A stretch of DNA of 25,498 nucleotides from Candidatus Delongbacteria bacterium. Its GTDB lineage: Bacteria; UBA4055. Within the stretch, counting starts at the first letter, position 1; every line of letters begins with the position of its first letter. Of the stretch, positions 14,039 through 22,338 are shown piece by piece. The DNA lies in NCBI GenBank assembly GCA_003477045.1, contig DMTS01000065.1, positions 7,345 to 32,842 on the forward strand. Direction: 5' to 3'. The notes under the pieces were generated by a model, which was not told the DNA's origin, ran no database searches, and was given only the letters and a program-made list of their open reading frames with translations. A program made the translations under genes and the position numbers.

Positions 14039-14689
14039 CTATCTATTGCCCGCTTTAGTGATCAATTCTTTTATATCTCCGTAGATAACAGGGATTTTTC
14101 TGTTCCCGTCGATATCCGCCAAAACACCTTTTTTCGTATAATATTCTATTAACGGTTTTGTGCTGTTCAAATACACTTCCAGCCTGTTCTTTATGACCCC
14201 GTCATTATCGTCTGATCTTGTGATAATATCGCCGCCGCAGTCGCAGTTTTTACCTTTCGGTGGGTTTGATATCATGTTGTAACCTTTTCCACATTTATCA
14301 CATAATCTTCTTGCCATCAGCCTTTCTTTAAGCACATCGAACGGCGATCCGATATTTATCACTATATCGATCTTTTTCCCGTCTTCTGCAAGAATCTTGT
14401 CAAGCATCTCAGCCTGTTTTACATTTCTGGGAAAACCGTCAAATATCACACCGTTTTTGCTATCGGGTTTATTCATTCTGATTGAAAGCAGTCCCAGGAC
14501 AAGTTCGTCCGGAACCAGCTCCCCTTTGCTCATATATGAATTTGCCAGGATACCTTCCTTTGTCTGATTCGCTACGGCTTGTCTCAGCAGATCGCCTGTT
14601 GATATCTGCACAAGACCGAAGTCCTTAACTATCAGTTCGGATTGGCTGCCCTTGCCGCTTCCGGGCGCTCCCAGCATAAGGATATTCAT
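14039..14689 (-). CDS. adk: Adenylate kinase
   Basis: Interconverts ATP + AMP and 2 ADP. 216 residues, the long-lid form. P-loop GAPGSGKG (7-14), AMP-binding STGDLLR (30-36), DGFPRN (84-89). The lid carries Cys130, Cys133, Cys149 and Cys151, a zinc-type lid, but the second pair is CxC rather than the common CxxC. The start overlaps the secY stop by one base (TAATG). Confidence 0.98.
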   Translation of the reverse strand: MNILMLGAPGSGKGSQSELIVKDFGLVQISTGDLLRQAVANQTKEGILANSYMSKGELVPDELVLGLLSIRMNKPDSKNGVIFDGFPRNVKQAEMLDKILAEDGKKIDIVINIGSPFDVLKERLMARRLCDKCGKGYNMISNPPKGKNCDCGGDIITRSDDNDGVIKNRLEVYLNSTKPLIEYYTKKGVLADIDGNRKIPVIYGDIKELITKAGNR

Positions 14690-16014
14690 TATCCTTTTCT
14701 CCCTTTGAGTTTACCGGTTTTCAAAAAACCGTCATAATGGTGCATCATGAGGTGAGATTCGATCTGAGCCAGAGTATCAAGAGCTACTCCCACCATTATT
14801 ATAAGGCTTGTTCCGCCGAAAAATGCCGCAAGGTTATATGAAATCCCCGGGAAAATCTTAACAATAACATTAGTCATAATCGCTATCACTCCTAGGAAAA
14901 TTGCTCCCGGAAGCGATATTCTGGTTACGATATTGTCAATATAATCAGCAGTGTTTTTTCCGGGATTTACACCGGGTATGAATCCGTTGCTCTGTTTAAG
15001 ATTATTAGCGACATCATCCGGATTGAATGTGAGAGCTGTGTAAAAATAAGTGAAGAATATTATTACCAGCATGTAAATTCCCATATACGAAAAAGATCTG
15101 TAGTCAAAAAGACTGTAGATAATTCCCTTTGTAGCAGAATCGTCAGGCAGAAAAGCTGCCAATGTCGTCGGGAAGAACATTATAGACTGAGCAAAAATAA
15201 TTGGCATAACACCTGCCATATTCAGCCTGAGAGGAATGTAAGAAGCCTGATTCTGATAGGTTTTTCCGGCAACCTGTCTTTTTGCGTAAGTAACAAATAC
15301 TTTTCTGACTGCCTGGGTCATCAGAATGACAGCAGCTATCATTCCGAGCATTCCTACCCAAATTATTAATTCAACTACAAGCTCTCTGTTGCCGTTCCTG
15401 AGCTGAACAAACTCTTCAAGTACAGCGGAAGGAAATCTTGCTATAATACCGATAGTAATTATCAGTGATATTCCGTTGCCTATGCCTTTTGAAGTTATCT
15501 GCTCGCCTAGCCACATAAGAACTATTGTGCCTGTAGCAATTGTAAGCATAGTCATAAAATAAAATCCTGCAGTCGGATTCGGAACAACCTGCATATAATC
15601 GCTGTTCATACTTACCAGGAACCTCGCGACACCCCAACCCTGGGCAGCGGCAAGAACAACGGTACCGTATCTTGTCCATTGCGTAATTTTTCTTCTTCCG
15701 TCTTCATCCCTCATCATTTTGGAAATTGTCGGAAATACTGATCCTAAAAGCTGAATTATAATTGAGGCTGAAATGTATGGCATGATACCTATCGAAAATA
15801 TAGCCGCTTTCTGAAAAGCGCCCCCGGTAAACATATCGAACATTCCGAATAAAGAATTCTGAGCCTGGTTAAAATAATAAGCCAAAGCCCCGACATCTAT
15901 TCCGGGCATAGGAATATGAGCGCCGACCCTGCAAATGAATAATATCCCTAAAGTGAAAAGAATTTTCTTTCTCAATTCCGGGATTTTCATTATTGTTTGT
16001 AGTTTTTCGATCAT
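14689..16014 (-). CDS. secY: Protein translocase subunit SecY
   Basis: Central pore of the Sec translocon in the inner membrane. 441 residues with ten expected transmembrane helices. Recognisable segments include GILFICRVGAHIPMPGID near the N-terminus, the plug-side FSIGIMPYISASIIIQLL, GIGNGISLII, the cytosolic loop QASYIPLRLNMAGVMPIIFA, and a cytosolic C-terminus ending KLKGRKG. Its ATG overlaps the rplO stop by four bases (ATGA). The usual spc operon position is kept. Confidence 0.99.
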   Translation of the reverse strand: MIEKLQTIMKIPELRKKILFTLGILFICRVGAHIPMPGIDVGALAYYFNQAQNSLFGMFDMFTGGAFQKAAIFSIGIMPYISASIIIQLLGSVFPTISKMMRDEDGRRKITQWTRYGTVVLAAAQGWGVARFLVSMNSDYMQVVPNPTAGFYFMTMLTIATGTIVLMWLGEQITSKGIGNGISLIITIGIIARFPSAVLEEFVQLRNGNRELVVELIIWVGMLGMIAAVILMTQAVRKVFVTYAKRQVAGKTYQNQASYIPLRLNMAGVMPIIFAQSIMFFPTTLAAFLPDDSATKGIIYSLFDYRSFSYMGIYMLVIIFFTYFYTALTFNPDDVANNLKQSNGFIPGVNPGKNTADYIDNIVTRISLPGAIFLGVIAIMTNVIVKIFPGISYNLAAFFGGTSLIIMVGVALDTLAQIESHLMMHHYDGFLKTGKLKGRKG

Positions 16015-16445
16015 AATTTGACCACTTTACCTTTTGCTGTATTTATTTTTTCCTCAGCGGATTTACTGAAACTGTCAGCATGAACTTCAACGCTTTTTGT
16101 CAGTGTTCCGTTGCCGAGAACTTTTAGAGGCATACCGTTTTTAATCAGACCTTTAGAGTAAAGAACATCTGCAGTAATAACACTCTCGCTCATGTTTTCG
16201 AGAATGCCAACATTAACCGTAGTATATTCAACTCTGAAATTGTTTTTAAAACCTCTTTTTGGAAGTCTTCTTGTTAAAGGAGTCTGTCCACCCTCGCTGT
16301 AGAGAGCTCTGCTGTAGCCTGATCTCGACTTCTGACCTTTCTCTCCTTTACCCGAGGTCTTTCCGGTACCGGATCCGACTCCTCTTCCGATTCTGTGTCT
16401 CTTTTTAACGGCTCCCTTTGGAGGTCTTAATTCGTTTAGTTTCAT
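16011..16445 (-). CDS. rplO: 50S ribosomal protein L15
   Basis: Late-assembly 50S protein. 144 residues: MKLNELRPPKGAVKKRHRIG, a Gly/Lys-rich N-terminal extension (GRGVGSGTGKTSGKGEKGQ) that threads into 23S rRNA, then GGQTPLTRRLPKRGF and a globular C-terminal domain. It lies 15 bases after rpmD and is coupled to secY by a four-base overlap. Confidence 0.98.
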   Translation of the reverse strand: MKLNELRPPKGAVKKRHRIGRGVGSGTGKTSGKGEKGQKSRSGYSRALYSEGGQTPLTRRLPKRGFKNNFRVEYTTVNVGILENMSESVITADVLYSKGLIKNGMPLKVLGNGTLTKSVEVHADSFSKSAEEKINTAKGKVVKL

Positions 16446-16460
16446 CTTTTACATCCGTTG

Positions 16461-16646
16461 TTAAATTTCTTCTACTCGAACCATATGCTTCACAATAAAA
16501 AGCATCCCTCTAACCTGAGGAGTGTCATTGAACTCTTTAGTTATATTAAGCTTTCTCAGACCCAAAGCCAAAGCTGTCGCTTTCGTTTTTTTCTTCTGTC
16601 TTATAACGCTTTTCACTAAAGTTACTTTTAATTTTTTTTCAGTCAT
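16461..16646 (-). CDS. rpmD: 50S ribosomal protein L30
   Basis: 61 residues, normal for bacterial L30: LKVTLVKSVIRQKKKTKATA, LGLRKLN and a C-terminal VRGMLFIVKHMVRVEE. L30 is absent from some bacterial lineages, so its presence is a mild taxonomic marker. It lies 20 bases after rpsE. Confidence 0.96.
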   Translation of the reverse strand: MTEKKLKVTLVKSVIRQKKKTKATALALGLRKLNITKEFNDTPQVRGMLFIVKHMVRVEEI

Positions 16647-16666
16647 CGTTTCCTCACGCTGCCAAT

Positions 16667-17191
16667 TTAATTATACAGCTTTTCTCTGGTTATTTTTCTC
16701 TCCCTAAGGATATCTCCTTCGGTCTTTAACTGAGAAAGCCCTTTAAATGTCGCTTTTACGATATTGTGGGCATTTGAACTTCCCATACACTTTGAAAGCA
16801 CATTAGAATAACCTGCACATTCAAGAACCGCTCTTACCACTCCGCCGGCAATAACTCCGGTACCCTGAGTAGCGGGTTTAAGAAGAACTATACCTGCTCC
16901 GAATTTTGCCATGATGTCATGCGGTATCGTACCGTTAACCATAGCAACTTCGATCATATTCTTCTTTGCTTCCTCAATACCTTTAGCAATAGCATCGGTA
17001 ACTTCAAGCGCTTTACCGAGACCGTATCCGACTTTCCCCTTACCGTCACCGACAACCATTATCGCGTTGAAACTGAAGTTCTTACCTCCCTTTACAACTT
17101 TGGTCACCCTGTTGATCTTTACCATTTTTTCGATAAGCTGGACTGAGTCATCTTTAGTCTTGGAAGCCTTTTTATTAGTTTCACGAGCCAA
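16667..17191 (-). CDS. rpsE: 30S ribosomal protein S5, TTG start
   Basis: S5 contributes to decoding accuracy and the mRNA helicase region of the 30S subunit. 174 residues: the double-stranded RNA-binding-like N-terminal domain (VTKVVKGGKNFSFNAIMVVG, GYGLGKALEV) and a C-terminal domain (GIVLLKPATQGTGVIAGGVV, SNAHNIVKAT). The start codon is TTG with GAGGTG four bases upstream; an upstream ATG is cut off by an in-frame stop. Confidence 0.98.
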   Translation of the reverse strand: MARETNKKASKTKDDSVQLIEKMVKINRVTKVVKGGKNFSFNAIMVVGDGKGKVGYGLGKALEVTDAIAKGIEEAKKNMIEVAMVNGTIPHDIMAKFGAGIVLLKPATQGTGVIAGGVVRAVLECAGYSNVLSKCMGSSNAHNIVKATFKGLSQLKTEGDILRERKITREKLYN

Positions 17192-17208
17192 GTTTCACCT
17201 CATACATT

Positions 17209-17586
17209 TTAAAATTTTACTCCGGCTTTTCTGACGCCATCAGCAAGAGCTTTCACTCTTCCGTGATAGAGGTAGCCGTTTCTGTCAAAAACAATACCTT
17301 CGATATTATTTTCGACTATTTTCTTTCCCAGAAGTGTTCCGACAGCAAAAGCAACGCCTGTTTTTCCTTTCAGGTCTTCAGGTATAGTGATTCCGGCTGT
17401 CTTGACTTCTTTAGAGTTGTCCGAAGCGCTGAAAAGTGTCTTGCCGCTTTCGTCATCTACTAGCTGAGCGTAAATATGAAGATTGCTCCTGAAAACGCTT
17501 AGCCTAGGTCTTGACACCGTACCGAAAACATTCTTTCTGATGCTTTTCTTTCTTCTTATTTTTCTTTCGATTTTTTTGTTCTTCAT
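17209..17586 (-). CDS. rplR: 50S ribosomal protein L18
   Basis: Binds 5S rRNA in the central protuberance with L5. 125 residues: basic start MKNKKIERKIRRKKSIRKNV, RPRLSVFRSNLHIYAQLVDD and the conserved ending DRNGYLYHGRVKALADGVRK. The gap to rplF is 24 bases. Confidence 0.98.
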   Translation of the reverse strand: MKNKKIERKIRRKKSIRKNVFGTVSRPRLSVFRSNLHIYAQLVDDESGKTLFSASDNSKEVKTAGITIPEDLKGKTGVAFAVGTLLGKKIVENNIEGIVFDRNGYLYHGRVKALADGVRKAGVKF

Positions 17587-17610
17587 TTTTCTTTTATCCT
17601 ACGATAGATA

Positions 17611-18159
17611 CTACTTAGCAGTTTTTCCGGCTTTTCTGATTATTGTCTCATCAGAATACCTGAATCCTTTACCTTTGTAAGGTTCGGGTTTTCTGAAAGA
17701 TCTGATCTTTGCTGCAATCAGGCCGACGAACTCTTTATCTATACCTGACACTTTAACTTCAGATACGTTACTGACAGGTTGTGTAGCTTCAATTGCAACG
17801 CCATTGGGGATCCTGAAATAGATCGGATGAGAATAACCCAAGCTCAATACAAGGTATTTTCCCTTAACTTCCATTTTCCATCCGACTCCGTTAAGTATCA
17901 GTTTCCTTGTAAAACCTTCTGAAACTCCCTTTACCATGTTGTTGATCAAAGCCCTGTACAATCCGTGCAGCGCTCTTGTAGTTTTCAGCTCATCGTTTCT
18001 TTTCACTTCAATATTACCCTCAGAAGTCTCAATGTTGATAACTTCAGGCAATGTGAGATTCAATTCGCCTTTTGCGCCTTTAACGGCAACATGTTTTCCC
18101 TCGACATTTACATTTACGCCTTTGGGGACAACAATTAATTTTCTTCCAATTCTTGACAC
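17611..18159 (-). CDS. rplF: 50S ribosomal protein L6, GTG start
   Basis: L6 lies near the GTPase centre and sarcin-ricin loop. 182 residues with two repeated alpha/beta domains: MSRIGRKLIVVPKGVNV at the start, NMVKGVSEGF in the middle, and the C-terminal signature KIRSFRKPEPYKGKGFRY. The start codon is GTG, preceded by GAGGTG, and gives the standard N-terminus. It lies 11 bases after rpsH. Confidence 0.98.
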   Translation of the reverse strand: MSRIGRKLIVVPKGVNVNVEGKHVAVKGAKGELNLTLPEVINIETSEGNIEVKRNDELKTTRALHGLYRALINNMVKGVSEGFTRKLILNGVGWKMEVKGKYLVLSLGYSHPIYFRIPNGVAIEATQPVSNVSEVKVSGIDKEFVGLIAAKIRSFRKPEPYKGKGFRYSDETIIRKAGKTAK

Positions 18160-18170
18160 TTAATCACCTC

Positions 18171-18569
18171 TTACCAAATATAACACAGTACTTCACCGCC
18201 AACATTTAACTCTTTGGCTTTTTTATTAGTGATTACACCTTTTGAGGTCGATAGGATCGCCATACCGAAGTTGTTTTTAATCCTCGGCAGTTCGCTCACA
18301 TCGCTGTACATCCTCAAACCGGGTTTACTAACCCTCTGCAGACCGCTGATCAGGCTTTTTCCATATTCATCGTATTTAAGATACACTCTCAACACGCCCT
18401 GTTTATCGTCTCTTATATTAACATATTTGTCAATAAATCCCTGATCTAGCATGATTTTAACGATCTTCCTTTTGATATTCGAGGCAGGTACATCAACATA
18501 CTTATGCTTAGATTTTGTCGAATTTCTAATCCTCGTAAGTAAATCAGCAATAGGATCTGTCATTGTCAT
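18171..18569 (-). CDS. rpsH: 30S ribosomal protein S8
   Basis: Primary 16S rRNA binder and, in E. coli, repressor of the spc operon. 132 residues: MTMTDPIADLLTRIRNSTKS, PASNIKRKIVKIM, then the C-terminal STSKGVITNKKAKELNVGGE with a final Cys-Tyr-Ile-Trp. The first ATG is kept because AAGGAG lies 10 bases upstream of it and it matches the family start. Confidence 0.98.
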   Translation of the reverse strand: MTMTDPIADLLTRIRNSTKSKHKYVDVPASNIKRKIVKIMLDQGFIDKYVNIRDDKQGVLRVYLKYDEYGKSLISGLQRVSKPGLRMYSDVSELPRIKNNFGMAILSTSKGVITNKKAKELNVGGEVLCYIW

Positions 18570-18603
18570 TTTTCATTTTCTCCTTGTGAGTATAAACCTT
18601 AGA

Positions 18604-18789
18604 TTACCAGCTTGCCTTTTTTACGCCTGTGATCTCTCCGAAATTTGCCAGTTGTCTAAAACAAATTCTGCAAATGCCGTATTCTCTGATGTATCCTCTC
18701 GGTCTTCCGCACCTCTGACATCTGAAATATTGCCTTACAGGAAATTTTTGCGTTTTGTTAGCCTTAGCTATCATTGACTTCTTTGCCAT
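18604..18789 (-). CDS. rpsN: 30S ribosomal protein S14, zinc-binding short form
   Basis: 61 residues, the short form of S14. Zinc ligands are Cys24, Cys27, Cys40 and Cys43 (CQRC...CRIC), and it ends GEITGVKKASW. The start overlaps the rplE stop by one base. The zinc-free long paralogue (about 100 residues) is not in this window. Confidence 0.98.
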   Translation of the reverse strand: MAKKSMIAKANKTQKFPVRQYFRCQRCGRPRGYIREYGICRICFRQLANFGEITGVKKASW

Positions 18790-19355
18790 TACTTATCCTC
18801 GGTTTTTGTTTTCTTGAACGGGAAACCGATAGCCTTTAAAAGTTCATAAGCCTCTTCATCGGTTTTAGCAGTAGTCGCAATAGTAACATTTAGCCCGTTT
18901 GCCCTGATAACATTATCGAACTTTATCTCCGGAAACACTGTCTGTTCTTTGATCCCGAAGTTGTAATTTCCTCTTCCGTCGAACGATTCGACCGGCATTC
19001 CCTGGAAATCCCTGATTCTTGGGATCGAAATCTCGATCAGTCTGTCAAGAAATTCATACATTATGGCATTTCTCAAAGTCACATGAGTACCTATTTTCAT
19101 GCCTTTTCTGAGTTTAAAGTTAGATACAGATCTCTTTGCTTTGCTTATTGCCGGTTTCTGTCCTGATATTATCGTAAGTTCTTCTACCGCTGCGTCAAGC
19201 AGTTTACTGTCTTTAATAGACTCTCCGACACCCATGTTCAGCTTGATCTTGGTGATTACGGGAATCTGCATAACGCTTTTGTACTTGAACTTATCTTTCA
19301 AATAAGGACATACCGCCTCGCGATACTTGATTTTCAGTCTTGGTTGATTATCCAT
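18789..19355 (-). CDS. rplE: 50S ribosomal protein L5
   Basis: 5S rRNA binder in the central protuberance. 188 residues: VMQIPVITKIKLNMGVGE, a GQKPAISKAKRSVSNFKLR segment, MKIGTHVTLR, then IPRIRDFQGMPVESFDGRGN and YNFGIKEQTVFPEI. ATG is preceded by AGAGGA. Fourteen bases separate it from rplX. Confidence 0.98.
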   Translation of the reverse strand: MDNQPRLKIKYREAVCPYLKDKFKYKSVMQIPVITKIKLNMGVGESIKDSKLLDAAVEELTIISGQKPAISKAKRSVSNFKLRKGMKIGTHVTLRNAIMYEFLDRLIEISIPRIRDFQGMPVESFDGRGNYNFGIKEQTVFPEIKFDNVIRANGLNVTIATTAKTDEEAYELLKAIGFPFKKTKTEDK

Positions 19356-19369
19356 TATTTTCCTCTTCC

Positions 19370-19678
19370 TTAAACGGCTTTGTTACAGGATCTACAGATT
19401 CTTTCTGCTGTTCCGTCTTCATTTCTTTTCTTTGAAATCCTTACGGCTTTGTTGCAATTGGAGCACACGATCATTACATTAGAAACATGAATTGCCGCTT
19501 CTTTTTCAATGATCCCGCCCGATTGATTCATCTGGTTTGGTTTCTGGTGCTTTTTAACAAGATTAACTCCCTCGACTATAACTCTGTTCTTGTCGGTTAT
19601 AACCTTTAAAACCTTACCGGTTTTTCCTCTGCTGTTGCCGGATATCACTTTAACCTTGTCGTCTTTTCTAATTTTCAT
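19370..19678 (-). CDS. rplX: 50S ribosomal protein L24 with C-terminal zinc ribbon
   Basis: Assembly initiator near the tunnel exit. 102 residues: a KOW motif (KVKVISGNSRGKTGKV, 8-23) followed by the L24 C-terminal part with HVSNVMIVCSNC. Cys72, Cys75, Cys95 and Cys98 form a likely zinc ribbon, a variant found in many bacteria but absent from E. coli L24. Confidence 0.97.
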   Translation of the reverse strand: MKIRKDDKVKVISGNSRGKTGKVLKVITDKNRVIVEGVNLVKKHQKPNQMNQSGGIIEKEAAIHVSNVMIVCSNCNKAVRISKKRNEDGTAERICRSCNKAV

Positions 19679-19699
19679 CTTTGCAAACCCTTGTTTAAG

Positions 19700-20068
19700 T
19701 TACAGAACCTCTGGTGCGAGAGAAATGATCTTCATATATCCCTTGTCTCTCAATTCACGGGCTACAGGTCCGAAGATCCTTGTGCCTTTGGGTTCTCCTT
19801 TTTCATCTAGGATTACTGCAGAATTTTCATCAAATCTGATATAAGATCCATCAGGTCTCCTGAATTCCTTTTTCGTCCTGACCACTACGGCTTTTACAAC
19901 CTCGCCTTTTTTTATCGATCCGCCGGGGATCGCGCTTTTTACCGCGCATACAATAATATCACCGACATACGCATATCTTTTCCTGGTTCCGCCCAGTATT
20001 CTGAAGCAAAGAACTGATTTAGCTCCTGTATTATCGGCTACTGTTAACCTGGTTTCTTCTTGTATCAT
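19700..20068 (-). CDS. rplN: 50S ribosomal protein L14
   Basis: Intersubunit bridge protein contacting 16S rRNA. 122 residues, the usual length: MIQEETRLTVADNTGAKSVL, KKGEVVKAVVVRTKKEFRR, DENSAVILD, and the conserved RIFGPVARELRDKGYMKIIS ending. Twelve bases after rpsQ. Confidence 0.98.
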   Translation of the reverse strand: MIQEETRLTVADNTGAKSVLCFRILGGTRKRYAYVGDIIVCAVKSAIPGGSIKKGEVVKAVVVRTKKEFRRPDGSYIRFDENSAVILDEKGEPKGTRIFGPVARELRDKGYMKIISLAPEVL

Positions 20069-20080
20069 CTCTGGACCTTA

Positions 20081-20344
20081 TTATTTTTTTCTTTCAACCA
20101 CTTCAACAAGATACCAAGACTTAGTCTTGCTCAGTTTCCTGCACTCGCTGATCTTCACGGTATCGCCTTCTTTACAAGTGTTTTCAGGATCGTGAGCAAT
20201 GTATTTCTTGCTTCTGTTGTAAAATTTCTTGTAAGTAGGGTGCTTTATCTTTCTCACGACAAGCACAGAAATACTTTTATCCATCTTATCGCTTACTACA
20301 ACGCCCGTTCTTACTTTTTTCAGATTATTTCTTTCTTCTACCAT
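20081..20344 (-). CDS. rpsQ: 30S ribosomal protein S17
   Basis: Primary 16S rRNA binder with an OB fold. 87 residues: KVRTGVVVSDKMDKSISVLV, HPTYKKFYNRSKKYIAHDPE, and GDTVKISECRKLSKTKSW, all family signatures. GGAG lies upstream in the 40-base gap after rpmC, the longest gap in this part of the cluster. Confidence 0.98.
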   Translation of the reverse strand: MVEERNNLKKVRTGVVVSDKMDKSISVLVVRKIKHPTYKKFYNRSKKYIAHDPENTCKEGDTVKISECRKLSKTKSWYLVEVVERKK

Positions 20345-20384
20345 TCTATTTCTGCTCCAACAAATTGTAATTCAAGATTTGATC

Positions 20385-20597
20385 CTATTTTGCAGTACCT
20401 GCAGTTTCGGCGTTCTTTTTTTCCGTTACTATGGTTCTCATTCTTGCTATTTCTTTTCTGAGAGTTCTTATTGAAATAGGATTCTCAAGCTGATTTAGAG
20501 AATGCTTGAACTTCAGGTCGGCAAGATCTTTGTCAGTAGTTTTTATTTTGTTGAGAAGCTCTTCTACAGTAAGCTCTCTTATCTCCACGACTTTCAT
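20385..20597 (-). CDS. rpmC: 50S ribosomal protein L29
   Basis: Small helical protein at the tunnel exit, contacting SRP and trigger factor in known ribosomes. 70 residues forming two long helices: LTVEELLNKIKTTDKDLADL, LKFKHSLNQLENP and IRTLRKEIARMRTI, then a short Ala/Thr tail. Only three bases separate it from rplP; its ribosome binding site lies in the end of rplP. Confidence 0.97.
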   Translation of the reverse strand: MKVVEIRELTVEELLNKIKTTDKDLADLKFKHSLNQLENPISIRTLRKEIARMRTIVTEKKNAETAGTAK

Positions 20598-20600
20598 CCG

Positions 20601-21020
20601 TTATTCTCCAATTTCGTTTCTTGAACAAACTTTAGTCTTTATCGGCAGTTTACTTGAAGCTAATGTTAAAGCTTCTTTTGCCAACTCTTCAGTAACTCCC
20701 TGAACTTCAAAGAGGATCTTTCCCGGCCTTACTACTGCTACCCAGTATTCCGGAGCTCCTTTTCCTTTTCCCATCCTTGTTTCGGCAGGTTTCTTCGAGA
20801 TCGGTTTATCAGGGAAAACCCTGATCCACATCTTTCCGCCTCTTTTCATCGTCCTGTTGATAGCGATACGGGCGGCTTCTATCTGCCTTGATGTCATCCA
20901 GAATTGCTCCATAGCTTTCAGGCCGTAATCTCCAAAAGCTATAAGGTTTCCTCTATAAGACAACCCTTTCTGAAGGCCTTTCTGGACCTTTCTGTGCTTT
21001 ACTTTCTTAGGCATTAACAT
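20601..21020 (-). CDS. rplP: 50S ribosomal protein L16
   Basis: Organises the A-site tRNA region of the 50S subunit. 139 residues starting with the typical MLMPKKVKHRKVQKG, then GDYGLKAMEQFWMTSRQIEA and RIFPDKP-type WIRVFPDKPISKKPAETRMG. The start is one base after the rpsC stop codon, so the genes are probably coupled. Confidence 0.98.
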   Translation of the reverse strand: MLMPKKVKHRKVQKGLQKGLSYRGNLIAFGDYGLKAMEQFWMTSRQIEAARIAINRTMKRGGKMWIRVFPDKPISKKPAETRMGKGKGAPEYWVAVVRPGKILFEVQGVTEELAKEALTLASSKLPIKTKVCSRNEIGE

Positions 21021-21021
21021 G

Positions 21022-21672
21022 TTACTTCATCTCCGCATTGTTTAAGTATCCGTACTTTTCGCCGTTGCACACCCATACTTTAACTCCGATCCTGCCGTAT
21101 GGAGTATGTGCTTCAACCCACGCATAATCAATATCCGATCTGAGAGTATGGAGCGGAACTCTGCCTTTGTGATAACCTTCGGTTCTGGCCATATCGGCGC
21201 CGCCGAGCCTTCCGCTGCACTGGATCTTTATTCCCTGAACATTCGCCTTCATGGCAAGATCAATCGATTTTTTCAGAGCTCTTCTGAAATTGATTCTTTT
21301 TTCCAGCTGCCTTGCGATAGAGTCGCCTATCAAATAGGCGTTAGTCTCCGGGCGTTTCACTTCAAAGATGTTAAGATTGATCTGCTTTTTAAAAACTGTC
21401 TTAAGCTCTTCTTTCAGCTTCTCAATTTCCGCGCCTTTTCTTCCTATTACTATGCCTGGTTTAGCAGTGTGAATACTCAGATTGATCTCTTTAGGTTTTC
21501 TTTCGATTCTAATTTCGGATATAGCCGCCTCTTTCAGTCTGGTGTTTACATATTTTTTGATCTTCAGATCTTCCATAAGTTTAGCGGCAAAATCCTTCTG
21601 ATCAAACCAGATCGAATTCCATGTTCTGTTTATTCCAAGGCGCAGCCCTATCGGATTACATTTATGACCCAA
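21022..21672 (-). CDS. rpsC: 30S ribosomal protein S3, TTG start
   Basis: Part of the mRNA entry channel. 216 residues: MGHKCNPIGLRLGINRTWNS, a type II KH domain with GIVIGRKGAEIEKLKEEL, and the C-terminal CSGRLGGADMARTEGYHKGR and GRIGVKVWV segments. The start codon is TTG with AGGAGG five bases upstream, and MGHKxNP is the standard family start. Nine bases after rplV. Confidence 0.98.
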   Translation of the reverse strand: MGHKCNPIGLRLGINRTWNSIWFDQKDFAAKLMEDLKIKKYVNTRLKEAAISEIRIERKPKEINLSIHTAKPGIVIGRKGAEIEKLKEELKTVFKKQINLNIFEVKRPETNAYLIGDSIARQLEKRINFRRALKKSIDLAMKANVQGIKIQCSGRLGGADMARTEGYHKGRVPLHTLRSDIDYAWVEAHTPYGRIGVKVWVCNGEKYGYLNNAEMK

Positions 21673-21681
21673 AAAGTCCTC

Positions 21682-22026
21682 CTATTCTTTTGTCGCCACT
21701 TTAATATAAATGTGACTTGTTCTTTTTCTGATTCTAGTAGCTCTACCTTGAGCGCGAGGCTTAAATCTTTTCATGGTAGGACCTTCATCAGCATACATCG
21801 TGTTAATGAAAACGCTGTTAGTGTCAACTGCGGTTTCTCTGTTGTTATCTATAAGATTTGCAACAGCCGATTTTAAAGTTTTCATGATGGATTTAGCCGC
21901 GAAATTAGGAGTGAAATTAAGAATATTGATCGCAGTCTCTACATCTTTTCCTTTGATCAGTTCCATTACCAATCTTACTTTATTAACGGGATAACCTACC
22001 CATTTTGCTTTTGCATACGCTTCCAT
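21682..22026 (-). CDS. rplV: 50S ribosomal protein L22
   Basis: Its hairpin lines the peptide exit tunnel. 114 residues: KVRLVMELIKGKDVETAINI, FAAKSIMKTLKSAVANLIDN, and the hairpin-region segment GPTMKRFKPRAQGRATRIRK. The start overlaps the rpsS stop by one base (TAATG). Confidence 0.98.
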   Translation of the reverse strand: MEAYAKAKWVGYPVNKVRLVMELIKGKDVETAINILNFTPNFAAKSIMKTLKSAVANLIDNNRETAVDTNSVFINTMYADEGPTMKRFKPRAQGRATRIRKRTSHIYIKVATKE

Positions 22027-22325
22027 TATTTGCTCTCTTTTTTAATCTTTGAGGCTTTTTCTGATTTTTTTTCAGGGTGACCTCTGAATACTCTGGTTAT
22101 AGAAAACTCTCCGAATTTGTGACCTACGTGATTCTCAGTTACATACACAGGTATGAACTGTTTTCCGTTATATACAGCCACTGTATGTCCGATAAATTCC
22201 GGAACTATGGTTGATCTTCTTGACCATGTCTTAATAACGCTTTTCTGTCTCGTTTTGTTGAGCTTTACCACTTTGTTAAGAAGATGATCGTCAACGAATG
22301 GTCCTTTTTTTACAGATCTTGGCAT
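22026..22325 (-). CDS. rpsS: 30S ribosomal protein S19
   Basis: Head protein that pairs with S13. 99 residues: MPRSVKKGPFVDDHLLNKV, TWSRRSTIVPEFIGHTVAVY, GHKFGEFSITRVFRGH, then a Lys-rich tail. Normal length. Thirteen bases after rplB. Confidence 0.98.
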   Translation of the reverse strand: MPRSVKKGPFVDDHLLNKVVKLNKTRQKSVIKTWSRRSTIVPEFIGHTVAVYNGKQFIPVYVTENHVGHKFGEFSITRVFRGHPEKKSEKASKIKKESK

Positions 22326-22338
22326 TCAACAAACCCCG

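Noticed and set aside
21106..21876. Long plus-strand open frame (256 codons) opposite rpsC and rplV
   Set aside because: It lies wholly antisense to two certain ribosomal genes and its translation has no recognisable domain.
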